Below the pieces are notes generated by a model, which saw nothing but the letters and a program-made list of their open reading frames with translations, ran no database searches and was not told the DNA's origin. The position numbers and the translations under genes are program-made. 64,000 nt of DNA. It comes from Archilochus colubris (taxonomy: Eukaryota; Chordata; Aves; Apodiformes; Trochilidae). The stretch covers positions 42,046,305-42,110,304 of the forward strand of contig CM041115.1 of assembly GCA_023079485.1 (NCBI GenBank), in the 5' to 3' direction. Below, one piece after another: positions 49,701 through 59,893 of the stretch (its first letter is position 1; each line of letters starts with the position of its first letter).

Positions 49701-52344
49701 GGCAGACATTTAATGTGTCATAGAGACAAGAATAATTACCTCTGAGTAGGGGTAAAAAGAAATTTATTATTTCTTTTGCTACCAGAAGAAACTCTGGGGA
49801 ACTGTGCCCTAAAAGTGCATCTTAAAGCAGTAACTCAGTCAATTACAATCAGTTGTAAGTAGTCCAGACGCCAAAAGTCTGACACTGTTTAAGTTAATGA
49901 CTGAAGATAGTATAATTCATAGGAGGAATAATACAGTAAGAGGCTAGTGAAAATGTCAAGTGATGTACCAATTAAAAGCAGGTGAAATGTATCACTGTTA
50001 CTTGGGGTCATTCAGAGGTTGTGCTAATTTTATTTTTCCATCATTCTCAAGACCTTAATCAGAGACAGAGCAGAAGCCTGTGGCCTCACGTACTCCCTCC
50101 CTTCAGAGCTTCAATATTTGCCACCTGCTACTTTTGTGCTTCAAAACCCTTTGATATTTTACATCACTGAAAGATGGAATATCTTCCCTTTGTTATATTT
50201 TGAAAAGAAGTGTAGATCTCTAATGTACCACTTAATGGCAGAGTAAGGATCACAGTCCCACCCTGTGAACAAAAAATACTTTTAGATTTCCAGTGAAGGG
50301 AAATAGAATTTATTTTTACCTCTGTTTCACACATCTGTATTTGCAGATCTAGCATGAGAGGGAATTTGAGACCCAGCTGTTGTTTCATAACTAGACTTTA
50401 GTGATCTTACTGTACTGCCAGTTCTTAACTCATGATGAATAAAGTTCAGAATACTAGCTATCACATTGGTGTTGTGATAAAACAGTCAATATTTACTTCT
50501 TACTTTGTGCATTGGTATATTCTAAGCTGACAAATGGCGATTCTGAAGCTCAAGTATGCCCGGATTGCAAAGTTATATTCATTGCTCCAAGGGATGTGTC
50601 CATGCAGTATAAAGAAGCTTAAAATGTGAAGTGTTACCTAGGCTGAAATTTCTAGTTATTAGTATGTTAAATTTTACTAGATGAGTGGCATACCTAAATT
50701 CAATAGTAGGATTTTTGATACTTTACCCAGCTTGAATTTTTTTTTATTAATTTGTAGTTGTTTAAAATTTTCTATGTCTCTTTTGTGTATATTTTATTTT
50801 CCAGATCAAACATAAGAAAATGCCATAGATCACAGCAAGAATGAGATCACCAAATAAGAGGGTTAGGGTTTTTAGTAAGAAAGAAAATAGATTTCATCCT
50901 ATGTGGAATCTATTCCCAGTATAGTGAGACTATCCTTTTGCCTCAGAATGGTTTTTCAAAGTGTAGTTAATTAATTTTCATAGCTATCTGTTCCTTATCA
51001 TTATCTAGCTTTTACAGAAGGCTTAAAATTAATATGTTTGTTGAAGATATTAATTTCATAAAAGTACACAGACTTACAGAAATACTGAAATTCAGAATGT
51101 ATGAGAGATTTTAATCATTCTTTCCTCATAAAGCTCAATTTGTGACCTCCCTGACAATGGAAGACTCATCTGCAGAAATAAAACAAAAAACCCCACTTTT
51201 TTTTTAGTCTCCTAGAATATACATTATCTTCTGTGGGAGTGTTACAGATGACAACATCAAGTAGTTCATATGTTCTCACCTCTCTCTTATAAATGAAGTG
51301 TCTGATAATCCAAAATAAATGTTTTATCATTATAAGAATAATTGCTTCCATCCACTGCAAAGCAAACAGTCTAGTTCTCCAAATCATCCACTAGCTTCTC
51401 TGTTGCTTGCAAAACCAAATGATTATTGAATGGTTGTGCCCACTTTCTGTGAAACATAAGGGAAACACTGCAATTATAACAGGCTGTTTGTCTGGAGCTG
51501 CACATTCCTGTGCTGTCTCCTGTTACCCCTTCACCTAATAGTATTGCCCTCATACATACATATAAATGCAGATATAATATGTAGGGTACCTACAGAATGC
51601 ATTGTTATTCTAACAATTGTTATATAAAAAGTAGTTTTATTTCAATTTGTATATAAATAATGTTCACATGAATGTGTAAATAATATTTTATGCATGCATA
51701 AGACATATAATCATCAAAAGAGTAATAGACATTCATGTAACAATCAGAAAAAGAGTTATACATGCATATACAGGTATAATTATATATATTCATATATAAA
51801 ATCAGAAAAATAAAAAACCATTTTGTTATCCCCAATAGAGATTTACTAGATAGTTCTAAAGTAATATTATATTCTTTAAAAATATTAAAAAGAATATTTA
51901 TATATTTTTTTAACATTTTACACAATATACTATTAGCACAGAATTTCCACACTCATTCATTTAGTTACCAGGTGGCAATGGAGTGCAGCCTTCAGGAAAG
52001 AAAACACAGGATATTTTTTAAGACATGTATTTTAAGTCTCACAACACATTCAATGTGACTCTCAGATGGATGCATGCTGGACGCTTGCCTTTTTCAAATA
52101 CTACTTACTAAGTGTCAAATTGTGCTTTGTTAAGTGCATGAATTTGCTATAAGTAAAAGGGAGAGTTTTTCATTTGCTTTTTGTACATGAAAGCAGCTTG
52201 AGTCAGACTAATGTAAAGGATTCTTAAATCTAAAATCAGCAGAAATTCCTGCCTGAAAACTGTCTTAAGTGGCTACATGCTATTCCTTTCTGGACAGTTA
52301 AATAAGGTGACATGCTAGAGAATGTGGAAATCAGCCTGCCTCTG
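46779..52344. other. AT-rich noncoding DNA
   Basis: About 5.6 kb with no recognised transposon or gene. The minus ORF at 51620-51952 is tyrosine/isoleucine-rich and arises from AT-rich DNA. A short palindrome-like GGACCCAGGGGGTCC occurs near 49188. At 49635-49652 two octamer-like motifs occur, but the context is too weak to call CR1. Confidence 0.55.
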
Positions 52345-53193
52345 CCCTGGACTTCTGGATGGCAGACCTTGATCTGTTTAAAAGACTGGTTGACAGAGTT
52401 CCTTAGGAGACATCCCTGAAGGATGAAGGGGTACAGGAAAATGAGACGGTCTTCAAAAAGAAAATCTTAAAGGCAGAGGAACAGGCCATTTCTGTAGGCT
52501 GAAAGATAAGCCATCGGGGAAGAAGACTGGCCTGGATGAACAGAACTGGAATGAGAAAGACTTTATGACCATCAGAAGAAGGTACAGGCAGCTCAGGTCA
52601 ACTATAACAATGCCATGATGTTATGCAATGAGAAAATTAGAGCTGCCAAAACCCAATTAGAATTTTATATGGATGCTGCTGTAAAAATAATTTAAAAAAT
52701 TTTTTTCTTTAAATATAGTTGTAACAAAAGGAGGGCTCAGTAGAACTTCTATCCCTTACTGGATGCAGGGAGGAAAAGTAATCAGGAATGAGTTGAAGGC
52801 TGACCTAATGAGTGCCTCCTTTGCCTCAGTCTCTAGTAGGAAGATGAGCTTTTCTCAGGGTATCTGCCCCCTGAGCTGGAAGACGGGGATGGGGAGCAAA
52901 ATGAAGCTCCCCTAACCCAAGAACAAATTGTTAGTGATGTGCTACACCACTTGGACACACACAAGACTATGGGACTAGATGGGATCCACTCAAGGGTACT
53001 GAGGCTGTCACAAGTGTTCACTAAGCCACTTCTCATCACTTATCAGCAGTCTTGATAAACCAGCGGCTCCCAGTTGACTGCAAATTAGTAAATATGACAC
53101 CCATCTATAAGATGGGCCAGAGGAAGATCCTGGGAATGACAGGCTCATCAGTGTGACCTGAGTGTCAGGGAAGGTTATGGAGTAGATCATCTT
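52345..53193 (+). mobile_element. Older CR1 LINE, left half (interrupted)
   Basis: ORF2 linker and the start of the reverse transcriptase of an old CR1. It follows the family closely: a segment for LDLFKRLVDRVP-like residues at the start, an RRPAWMN-like block, then YQQS/LISNQRLPVDCKLVNMT-like pieces after the MGLDGIHSRVLRLSQ block at about 52970-53010. It is interrupted at 53193 and resumes at 53385-53389 with the next part of ORF2, so the two halves are one element. Stops and frameshifts are frequent. Confidence 0.87.
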
Positions 53194-53389
53194 TGGACAA
53201 TCACCTTTTTGGAAGAGGATGCTCAGGTAGGTTGTTGAATGACCTCCACTGGAGGTTTTTAAGACTTGTAGACGTGATACTTCAGGATGTGGCTTAATAC
53301 TGAACTTTGTAGAGTTCTTGGCTGATGGTTGGAATAAAAAATCTTAAAGGTCTTACACAACCAGAACAATCCTATGATTCTGTGATCTT
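53189..53389 (+). repeat. 5-bp target-site duplication ATCTT of the nested CR1
   Basis: ATCTT at 53189-53193 and again at 53385-53389, exactly flanking the inserted CR1 3' end. Removing one copy and the insert rejoins the host CR1 in register (GATCATCTT followed by an ATCACAC block, as in related CR1 copies). Confidence 0.7.
53194..53384 (+). mobile_element. Younger CR1 3' end nested inside an older CR1
   Basis: A 191-bp, strongly 5'-truncated CR1. It starts within the region encoding EVVESPxLEVF-like residues (GACCTCCACTGGAGGTTTTT) and carries the full 3' UTR with TCTTAAAGGTCTTACACAACC and two octamers ending ATTCTGTG. It lies in the same orientation as its host. The 3' end type matches the copies at 12845-13525 and 56955-57030. 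Confidence 0.82.
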
Positions 53390-53962
53390 AAGTCTCATCA
53401 CACAGGTGAAGAGCCAGCTGCTCAGACCCATTCAGCCCTGGTTTATGACACAATGACCCACTTAGTGAACAAGAGAAAGGCTGTGTATGTTGTCTACTTA
53501 GGCTTTAGTAAATTTTGGCAACATTTCCCACAGCATTCTCCTGAAGAAACAACATTCTCCTGAAGATCTCTCATTTCTTGGAGAGATGTTTACTTTGCTG
53601 GGTAAAAAAACTCACTGAATGGGCCCAAAGATTTGTGATAAATTAAATTCAGTTGGCAGCCCTCTTCATGGGTGTTCCCCCTGGACCAGTGTTAGGGTCA
53701 GTTCTTTTTAATATCTTTATTGGATCTAGAGGAGGGGATTGTGTCTACTTGCAGTAGTTTACAAACAACACCAGGACTGTTCATTTTCTTGAGGGTAGGA
53801 ATGCTCTACAGAGGTATCTGGACAATGTGGATCAGTGAGATGAGGCAAATTGTAAGAGGTTCAACAAGGCTCAGCACCCAATCCTGCACTTGGGTCACAA
53901 GAACGCCATGCAACGCTACAGGCTTGGGAAAATGTGTCTGGAAAGCTGTTCAGATCTGTGTG
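53390..53962 (+). mobile_element. Older CR1 LINE, right half
   Basis: Continuation of the CR1 interrupted at 53193. It contains a KRKAVYVVYLGFSKFWQHFP-like motif A block (53480-53530), a GVPPGPVLGSVLFNIFIG block (about 53670-53725), a degenerate catalytic-box region, and ends with RFNKAQHPILHLGHKNAMQR and YRLG. The element stops at about 53962 without a CR1 3' end, so its tail was lost or displaced. Confidence 0.85.
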
Positions 53963-54120
53963 TAGGTTTTCCCTTCCTTAAGCAGCAAGAGGACATACGT
54001 CTGGCTGACACCATGTTTCTTAGATTCTTCCTTAGTCTGGCTAACAAACACAGTGGGTCACGGAGACAGAAAAGCAATATAACTGTGAGAAAGGTAAGCC
54101 GATTATAGTGCAGTGATGCA

Positions 54121-54147
54121 TTTTTTTTTTTGTTTTTTTTTTTTTTA
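54121..54147 (+). repeat. Poly-T tract
   Basis: T run interrupted by a single G. Confidence 0.92.
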
Positions 54148-54156
54148 TAGTCCACA

Positions 54157-54221
54157 GAAAGAGAGAGAAAGAAATAAAAAGAGAAAGAGAGAGAGAGAGA
54201 AGAGGAGAGAAGGAGCGAAAG
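54157..54221 (+). repeat. (GA)n-rich purine tract
   Basis: GAGA and GAAA units, almost pure purine on the plus strand. Confidence 0.92.
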
Positions 54222-54267
54222 AATTTTAAGAATTTTAAATTTAAGAATTAGTAATCTGAGAATTTTT

Positions 54268-55190
54268 CTATGTCTACATGGATGGTGGCATTATGTGCAC
54301 CCTTATCAAGTTTGCTGATGACACCAAGCTGATATGATAGAGAGAAAGGATGCCATAGAGGGGGAACTTGACAGGCTGGAGAGGTAGGCTCATGCCAACC
54401 TCATGAAATTCAAGACCAAGTGCAAGGTCCTGAATGTCGGACAAGGCCATCCCAAGCACACATACAGGAAGAGAGCAGTGAGAGCAGTCAAGCACAGTGA
54501 ACAGCTTGAGAGCAGCCCTGAGGAAAAGACTGTGCTGGGAGTGCTGGTGGGTGGGAAGTTCAACATGAGCCATCAGTGTACACTTGCAGCCCAGAAAGCC
54601 AACCACATCCTTGGCTGCATCAAGAGAAGTGTGGCCAGCAGGTCGAGGGAGGCAATTCTCCCCCTCTACTCTGCTCTCATGAGACCCCCTGGAGTGCTGT
54701 GTCCGGTTCTGGGGCACCTATTACAAGAAAGACATGGATATGCTGGAGCATGTCCAGAGAAGGGCCACAAGGATGATCAGAGGGATGGAGCACCTCTCCT
54801 ATGAAGACAGAGTGAGAGGGTTGGGGTTATTCAGTCTGGAGTGGAGAAGGCTCTGAGGAGACCTTATGGTAGCCTTCCAGTATGTGAAGAGGGGCTACAG
54901 GAAAGCTGACAATGGACTTTTTAGGATGTCAGGTAATGATAGGACTAGGGGGAATGCATTCAAACTAGATCAGGGTAGATTTAGATTAGATGTTAGTAAG
55001 AAGTTCTTCACCATGAGGGTGGTGAGACACTTGAACAGGTTTCCACCAGAGAGGTGGTAGAAGCCCCATCCCTTGAAGTTTTTAAGGCTAGGGTGGACAG
55101 GGTTCTGAGCAACCTGATCTAGTGGGAGGCCATGGGCTGAACTAGATGATGTTAAAGGTCCCTTCCAACCCTGAAAATTCTATGATTCTA
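54268..55190 (+). mobile_element. CR1 LINE, 5'-truncated
   Basis: Starts just before the catalytic-box region of ORF2 and runs to a complete 3' end (GATGATGTTAAAGGTCCC, TTCCAACCCTGAAA, ATTCTATG, ATTCTACG). FADD is intact at 54311-54322. Then follow a KFKTKCKVLNVGQGHPKHTY segment, [40 protein letters not shown] and [11 protein letters not shown] (54403-54804), and after frame changes [21 protein letters not shown] handful of frameshifts and stops; less decayed than most copies here. Confidence 0.92.
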
Positions 55191-56259
55191 CGTATAGTAC
55201 TCTCCACTATTGAGCAAAAGTAAATGGCTTTGCAAGACATTTCAGTTTGGTGCCCAGTGACTTGAAATTTTACTTCTCTACATTTGCAAGGTTTCTAAAG
55301 CTGATTTGCTTTATTTCAGTATTTCAGTGTTATTATTAGTAAAGGGCTAGAAAGAGAATAATGCTTATTGACTTTCTTAAATACTAGTTCAGGTATTTCT
55401 GTTCAGTGGAAATATCTAATATTTTACACCGACAAAACCAACGCCAACAAAAGAACTACTGTATCTTTACATAATTGCTGCAAATGCAAAACAACAGTTT
55501 TCTGTGATTGCTGGGTACAGTGAACAGAGAAAAATGGGAAAAAAAATGCCATGTCACATTCTCAAAATTTAGCTGTGGTTTTAGTCTTCCAGAGATATTC
55601 TTGGGTATTACAGTCTTAGCTGAAAAACAGTATGTTTGTGGCAACTGCCAAAAAACCATATTAATTTATTAATTGAATTCTTCTAATAAGACATCTTAGT
55701 TAATAAGATTACTTTTTCTAGCTTATGAAAATACATTGTCCAAATCCTTTAGAGAAAATGCAACTACTGTTGCAAATCTGGACAGTTAAAATGTAATATA
55801 TAGTTCTTTTTAAGTATGTTGTTTGACAGTTATTCCTCCAGTAGGAGTAAGACATTTTAAAGAATCTAGTGACCTAGTAATTTATATTTGTGCTGATAAT
55901 AATTGTTAAATGTACACATGAAACTTAAATATTTGTCCTTTTATGACAAGCTCTGGTGATAGGTGTCCAGGCATAAAGAATGACATGGTTTGGGCTTCTG
56001 AACACAAATGAAACTGTGAGAAAATTCCAAAATACTGTTTCAAATCATGTCTGGTTTTCTAAAACAGCTCCCTTTTCAGTGCAAGATTTGCTATTTTCAC
56101 ATGCTTTGAAAAATACATATGTAATCAATATATTATATATATTCAAGATTTTTTAACTAGGTCAAAGCTATGTGCCTTTCATTTGGTGTGGGACGAAATT
56201 TATACCAGCTATGAAGTACATTCAATACTAATTGAATTTACTTCCTTCATGAAATTTCA
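55191..56259. other. AT-rich noncoding DNA
   Basis: Nothing recognised; short AT-driven ORFs only. Confidence 0.55.
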
Positions 56260-56485
56260 TATCTGATGGGTATGATAAGAAGAGTGATGGCTGATGAAAA
56301 GATCAATGTGAGCCAGTAATGTGTGCTTGCATGCCAGAAAGCCAACCACCCCCCCAGCTGCATCAAAAGAAGCATGGCCAGAAGGTCAAGAGGTGGTTCT
56401 CACCCTCAACTTCACTCCCATGGCACCTCACCTGTAGCACTGTGTCCAGTTCTGGAGTCCCTAGCTCAGAAATATCATCAGTTTC
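56260..56485 (+). mobile_element. CR1 LINE fragment lacking its 3' end
   Basis: A piece of the ORF2 tail only. DNA resembling the segments for VDEKxNMSQQCVLA, AQKANHxLGCIKRSMARRSR and CVQFWSP is visible over 56290-56465. It ends abruptly without a 3' UTR, so it was later truncated. Both boundaries are approximate. Confidence 0.8.
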
Positions 56486-56954
56486 AGGACTAAAAGTGGC
56501 TTGATGGGCTTCAGTGAACAAATAATTTGCAGCCATTCTTTATGTCTGGAAACAATTTTTTTGAAGGAAGCAAATAATTCCAAAGTTTTAAAGTAAAAAT
56601 TGAATGATTTGTGCAGTCAGCACAAAGACAAGACCTTACAAAAGTCACATAAATTTATTCTGATTGAATCTATTTGAAATTATCACTTTCCCTGTCCAAA
56701 TGTCAGGAAGTATTAACTGTGTTATGGCTTATCTATACTACTATCAGTTAAGTAGATTCATGAAAATTTCCAGTATCAGAATCAACACTCAAGACAAAGT
56801 CACAGTGGAGAAGAAACAGTAGTATCTCTACCTCTTTGCAAGTAGCTTAAATTTCACCTTGTGTTAATCTTAAGAAAATCTTATGCTACATTACACAAAT
56901 ATTGTTACTTTTTTCCAATTTTTAGGGGGATGAAATATGAAATGTATTGCTTAA
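56486..56954. other. AT-rich noncoding DNA
   Basis: No recognised element between two CR1 fragments. Confidence 0.5.
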
Positions 56955-57030
56955 TACTTAATGATGGCTGGACTCACTGATCTTAAAGGTCTTTTCCAAC
57001 CTAAATGGTTCTATGATTCTCCAATTCTAA
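56955..57030 (+). mobile_element. CR1 LINE, short 3' tip
   Basis: The last 70 or so bases of CR1: GATGGCTGGACTCACTGATC, TTAAAGGTCTTTTCCAACC, then TTCTATGATTCT. The 3' end type differs from that of the copies at 54268 and 57996, so it is a separate insertion. Confidence 0.85.
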
Positions 57031-57783
57031 TAAAGCAGAGGCAAAGCTTTGTGCTTGTATTAATATAGATTACTTAGGTGAAACGAAAATGAAAAACATA
57101 AATCAAAGCAGCTCATTACAAGTTCCTTGTTCTATAGTAATTTATCAGTTTTATTTCTGTTTTTTATTGTTCAATATCTAGTTTATATCATTTATGCTCT
57201 CACGTAACTTCTGAAGTTTTGGTATGTGTTCCTCAATTTTGTACAAATTAAAGAAATACTTCTAAATTAATGAAATTCTTTCTTTCCTCCATTACATCAG
57301 GCATAAACAGTCAAAGGCATTCCGTAGGATCACAAGTGACCATGCTGCCATCAGAAAACATTTTAAAAAAGTATTATATTTTTAAATTAAAAAAAAAAAA
57401 CCACAAAAACAGGAAACACATTCACACAAAAACAAACAAGCAAAAAACCCAAACCCAAACAAGCAAACAAAAACAAAACAAAAACCAACACCAAAAACTG
57501 AGCACAAGATTTCTAAGGTCTCCGAGGAAAAGCTAGGTGGAGAAGGCTTGACAGACTCCAGGAAAACAATAATGTCTGCTTGTAGCAGACAAATATCTAC
57601 ATTATAAGAAGTATCATCTGCCAAAGGGAAAATATGAATTCAAAAGTTTTCCTATTTTGTGGTTTAGGTGTGGGGTTTTTTTCCTTTCTTTTGTTTTGTT
57701 TTGTTCGTTTGTGTGTTTAACATGTATATGGGACTAGATGATATAGATACGTATGTGGATATATATCAGAATTTGACTATATT
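57031..57783. other. AT-rich noncoding DNA with A/C- and T/G-rich tracts
   Basis: No gene. The 88-codon ORF at 57270-57536 is a lysine/glutamine/asparagine translation of the A/C tract. Short T/G-rich tract at 57670-57716. Confidence 0.6.
57388..57496 (+). repeat. A/C-rich low-complexity tract
   Basis: Irregular CAAA/ACCAA units over about 110 bases. Confidence 0.9.
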
Positions 57784-57838
57784 GGACCAGATAATCTCCC
57801 AAGGTCGCTTCCAGCCTCTAGTATTGTAATAGTATGGT
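57784..57838 (+). mobile_element. CR1 LINE, degenerate 3' tip
   Basis: A diverged CR1 end: GGACCAGATAATCTCCCAAG, GTCGCTTCCAGCCTCTAG, then decayed octamers (TATTGTAATAGT). Old and very short. Confidence 0.65.
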
Positions 57839-57995
57839 ATCAGCTCAAACATATATATTTATATGCATAGGTCTATGCATATAGGTCTCGGCACATATAT
57901 TTGTGTCTTTATAATTTGTTTTCTCTTTTAATGGTTTTATCAATTTCTACAGAACATAGTTGGTTTTATGACAGATTTCAATAGAGTAATGAGCT

Positions 57996-58438
57996 ACTAA
58001 GATGATTAAGGGAGTGGAACATCTCCCTTATGAGGAAAGGCTGAGGGAGCTGGGTCTCTTTAGTTTGGAGAAAAGGAGACTGAGCGGTGACCTCATCAAT
58101 GTTTTCAAATATGTAAGGGGTGAGTGTCAGGGAGATGGAGTTAGGCTCTTCTCAGTGGTGACCAGTGATAGGACAAGGGGTAATGGGTGTAAATTGGAGC
58201 ACAGGAGGTTCAAGTTGAATATTCGAAAAAAATTTTTTACTGTAAGGGTGACAGAGCCCTGGAACAGGCTGCCCAGGGGGGTCGTGGAGTCTCCTTCACT
58301 GGAGACATTCAAAACCCGTCTGGACACGTTCCTATGTGATGTACTCTAGGTGGCCCTGCTCTGGCAGGGGGGGTTGGACTAGATGATCTTTCGAGGTCCC
58401 TTCCAACCCCTAGGATTCTGTGATTCTGTGATTCTGTG
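57996..58438 (+). mobile_element. CR1 LINE, 5'-truncated, relatively young
   Basis: 443 bp bounded by perfect 9-bp direct repeats. It keeps an uninterrupted ORF2 C-terminal tail and a complete 3' end: TCGAGGTCCCTTCCAACCCC, TAGG, then three ATTCTGTG octamers. The exact duplication and the open frame suggest it is the youngest CR1 of the window. The 3' end type equals that at 37864-37916 and, reversed, that at 18250. Confidence 0.94.
58002..58349 (+). pseudogene. CR1 ORF2 C-terminal tail, open but lacking the enzyme domains
   Basis: A 115-codon frame reading [100 protein letters not shown] and LDTFLCDVL, then a stop. This is the natural end of CR1 ORF2, after the reverse-transcriptase core. 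The endonuclease and reverse transcriptase are absent because of 5' truncation at insertion, so it has no enzymatic role. The homologous stretch at 18346-18714 (-) is very similar in protein sequence. Confidence 0.88.
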
Positions 58439-59169
58439 TAATGAGCTTCATTCATCCAGTAACAAAACCATGACAATATATATTATTGTACTGAGAGAAC
58501 CCCACTTCTTAAGTAAAGACTTAGAATACATTTTCATTGAGTTTTAGTCAGGCAGCAAGGCTTTAAACACATGCCACAACATGTTTAGACTGTGTTGGTT
58601 CCCATATTTATTTTTGTGAACACTGTGAGAATCTGATCTCAGTGATTTGAAATTGTCTCAAAAGAACAATTTTAAAGTGAATAGCCCTGACTGGGGTGGA
58701 GGACCTGGCCTGGCCAGAGCTGAACAGGGGGTGACAAAATAGATTAGATAAGAACTAAAGGCTGGGTGGAGACTACTCCCTTTCTCTGGGGGCCTTCAAT
58801 GCTGGGAAGTCCCTCCAGGCAGGATTATCCTGGATAGGGTGGAGGAAGCCACCTTGATTGTACTGATGCTGATGTACCTGGCTGAGGGGGCTACAACAGA
58901 GCAGGGAGTGGTGCCTGGAAAGAGATAAGAGCTGTGTGCTGGAAGCCCCCTCCAGGCAGCCTGTCTGCAATGGCTCTGATGCCAGTGCCCCTGGCTTCTG
59001 TGGCAGCTGACTGATAGCTGCCCCTTTGGAACAGAGGAACTCAGGGGTATGCATGGCTGTCCATGCTGTGGATGTTTTGTCATCTTTTAACCCACCGCCG
59101 TCTAGCATTGGACCCTGTCCAGGATCAGCACCATCCTGAAGAAACTCCCTGGGCAGCTGCACCCCTGGT

Positions 59170-59300
59170 GGTGACTCTCTCTCTTTCTCTCATTCTTTCT
59201 CTCTCTCTCTTCTTTCTTCCCACTTTCTTACCATTTTCTCTGCCATTTCTCTCTTTTCTCTCTCTCTTATATCTTCTTTTCCTCTCTCCCTCTTTTCCCT
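59170..59300 (+). repeat. Pyrimidine (TCTC)n-rich tract
   Basis: Nearly pure C/T over about 130 bases within the putative LTR. A leucine/serine/phenylalanine-rich ORF across it (59063-59494) is a by-product. Confidence 0.9.
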
Positions 59301-59331
59301 GGCTCTATATTTTTGCCTGTGTCAATTGTCA

Positions 59332-59337
59332 AATAAA
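59332..59337 (+). promoter_or_regulatory. AATAAA polyadenylation-type signal in putative LTR
   Basis: AATAAA followed by a T/G-containing stretch, placed near the 3' part of the putative LTR, as in LTR R regions. Confidence 0.4.
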
Positions 59338-59413
59338 ATCTGCTTGCACCCAACCCTTCTACAGCTGGGCTTTGTTTTGCAGATCCAAAGCAAAAATAAA
59401 TTTTAATGTTACA

Positions 59414-59697
59414 TTGGACCATAACAAACACCAAGTACTAAAGTGTAAAATTCAGCTATTTTTTTCAAAAGAATATTCCAAGACAGCTTGTTGAATTTGA
59501 TTGACATGCCTGTTAAAACTTAAATGACAAGGATATTCCTCTTACAAATTTAAATTTTAATCCTATCTTATTGAACTGCTTCTTGCTATAGAAATTTAAT
59601 TTAAATTAACAATTTCTTTTGAAAAAAATAAAATAAAATTGACCCGTGTTGGCTCACCTTACACAGCCCAGTCAAGTAAAGCAACTTAAACATTGAA
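59414..59697. other. AT-rich noncoding DNA
   Basis: Nothing recognised between the putative LTR and a CR1 fragment. Confidence 0.5.
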
Positions 59698-59893
59698 ATC
59701 ACTGAATCACAGAACTACAGAATGTTAGGGACTGGAAGGGACCATGAGCGATCTAAGGATCATCAAGCCCAATGCCCCTGCCAGAACAGGATCACCTAAA
59801 GTAGGTCACACAGTAATGTGTCCAGGTGGGTTTTAAATATCACCAGAAAAGGAGACTCCACAGTCTCAGTGGGCAGCCTGTTTCAGTGTTAAA
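59698..59893 (-). mobile_element. CR1 LINE, 5'-truncated 3' fragment
   Basis: The left end has ATCACAGAACTACAGAATG (reverse-complement octamers), then the reverse complement of the CR1 3' UTR and the region encoding an [21 protein letters not shown] tail, ending at GGGCAGCCTGTTTCAGTG. About 200 bp, no catalytic domain. Confidence 0.88.

Larger units (their letters stand above)
53963..54267 (+). other. Unassigned segment with T tract and GA-rich tract between two CR1s
   Basis: The first 150 bases (53963-54115) are mixed-composition and match no CR1 part I know. They are followed by a T-rich tract (54121-54147) and a purine GA tract (54157-54221). A pyrimidine stretch ending CAG at about 53983 and AAAG followed by GTAAGC at 54092 look splice-like, but this is probably coincidence. 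It may be the remnant of another insertion. Confidence 0.4.
57987..58447 (+). repeat. 9-bp target-site duplication TAATGAGCT flanking a CR1
   Basis: TAATGAGCT is present at 57987-57995 and again at 58439-58447, directly outside the CR1 ends. A preceding G extends the identity to 10 bp, but that G is also the last base of the CR1 octamer. Confidence 0.85.
58591..59413 (+). mobile_element. Putative solo LTR, 823 bp
   Basis: Proposed ends are TGTGTTGG at 58591 and TTACA at 59413. The six bases outside are TTAGAC on the left and TTGGAC on the right, one mismatch, as expected for a decayed target-site duplication. Inside there is a GC-rich body (58680-59165), a pyrimidine tract, a TATA-like CTATATTTTTG at about 59305, an AATAAA at 59332-59337 and a second AATAAA at 59395-59400. 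The ORFs of 95-143 codons inside show no retroviral motif. The family is not identified and could be an unrelated repeat. Confidence 0.45.

Noticed and set aside
51620..51952. 110-codon minus ORF
   Set aside because: Tyrosine/isoleucine-rich product of AT-rich DNA; composition alone explains it.
57270..57624. Low-complexity ORFs on both strands
   Set aside because: They translate an A/C tract into lysine/glutamine/asparagine on plus and cysteine/phenylalanine on minus; not genes.
58773..59494. 95-143 codon ORFs on both strands in the putative LTR
   Set aside because: No gag, pol or env motif; one is a translation of the pyrimidine tract.
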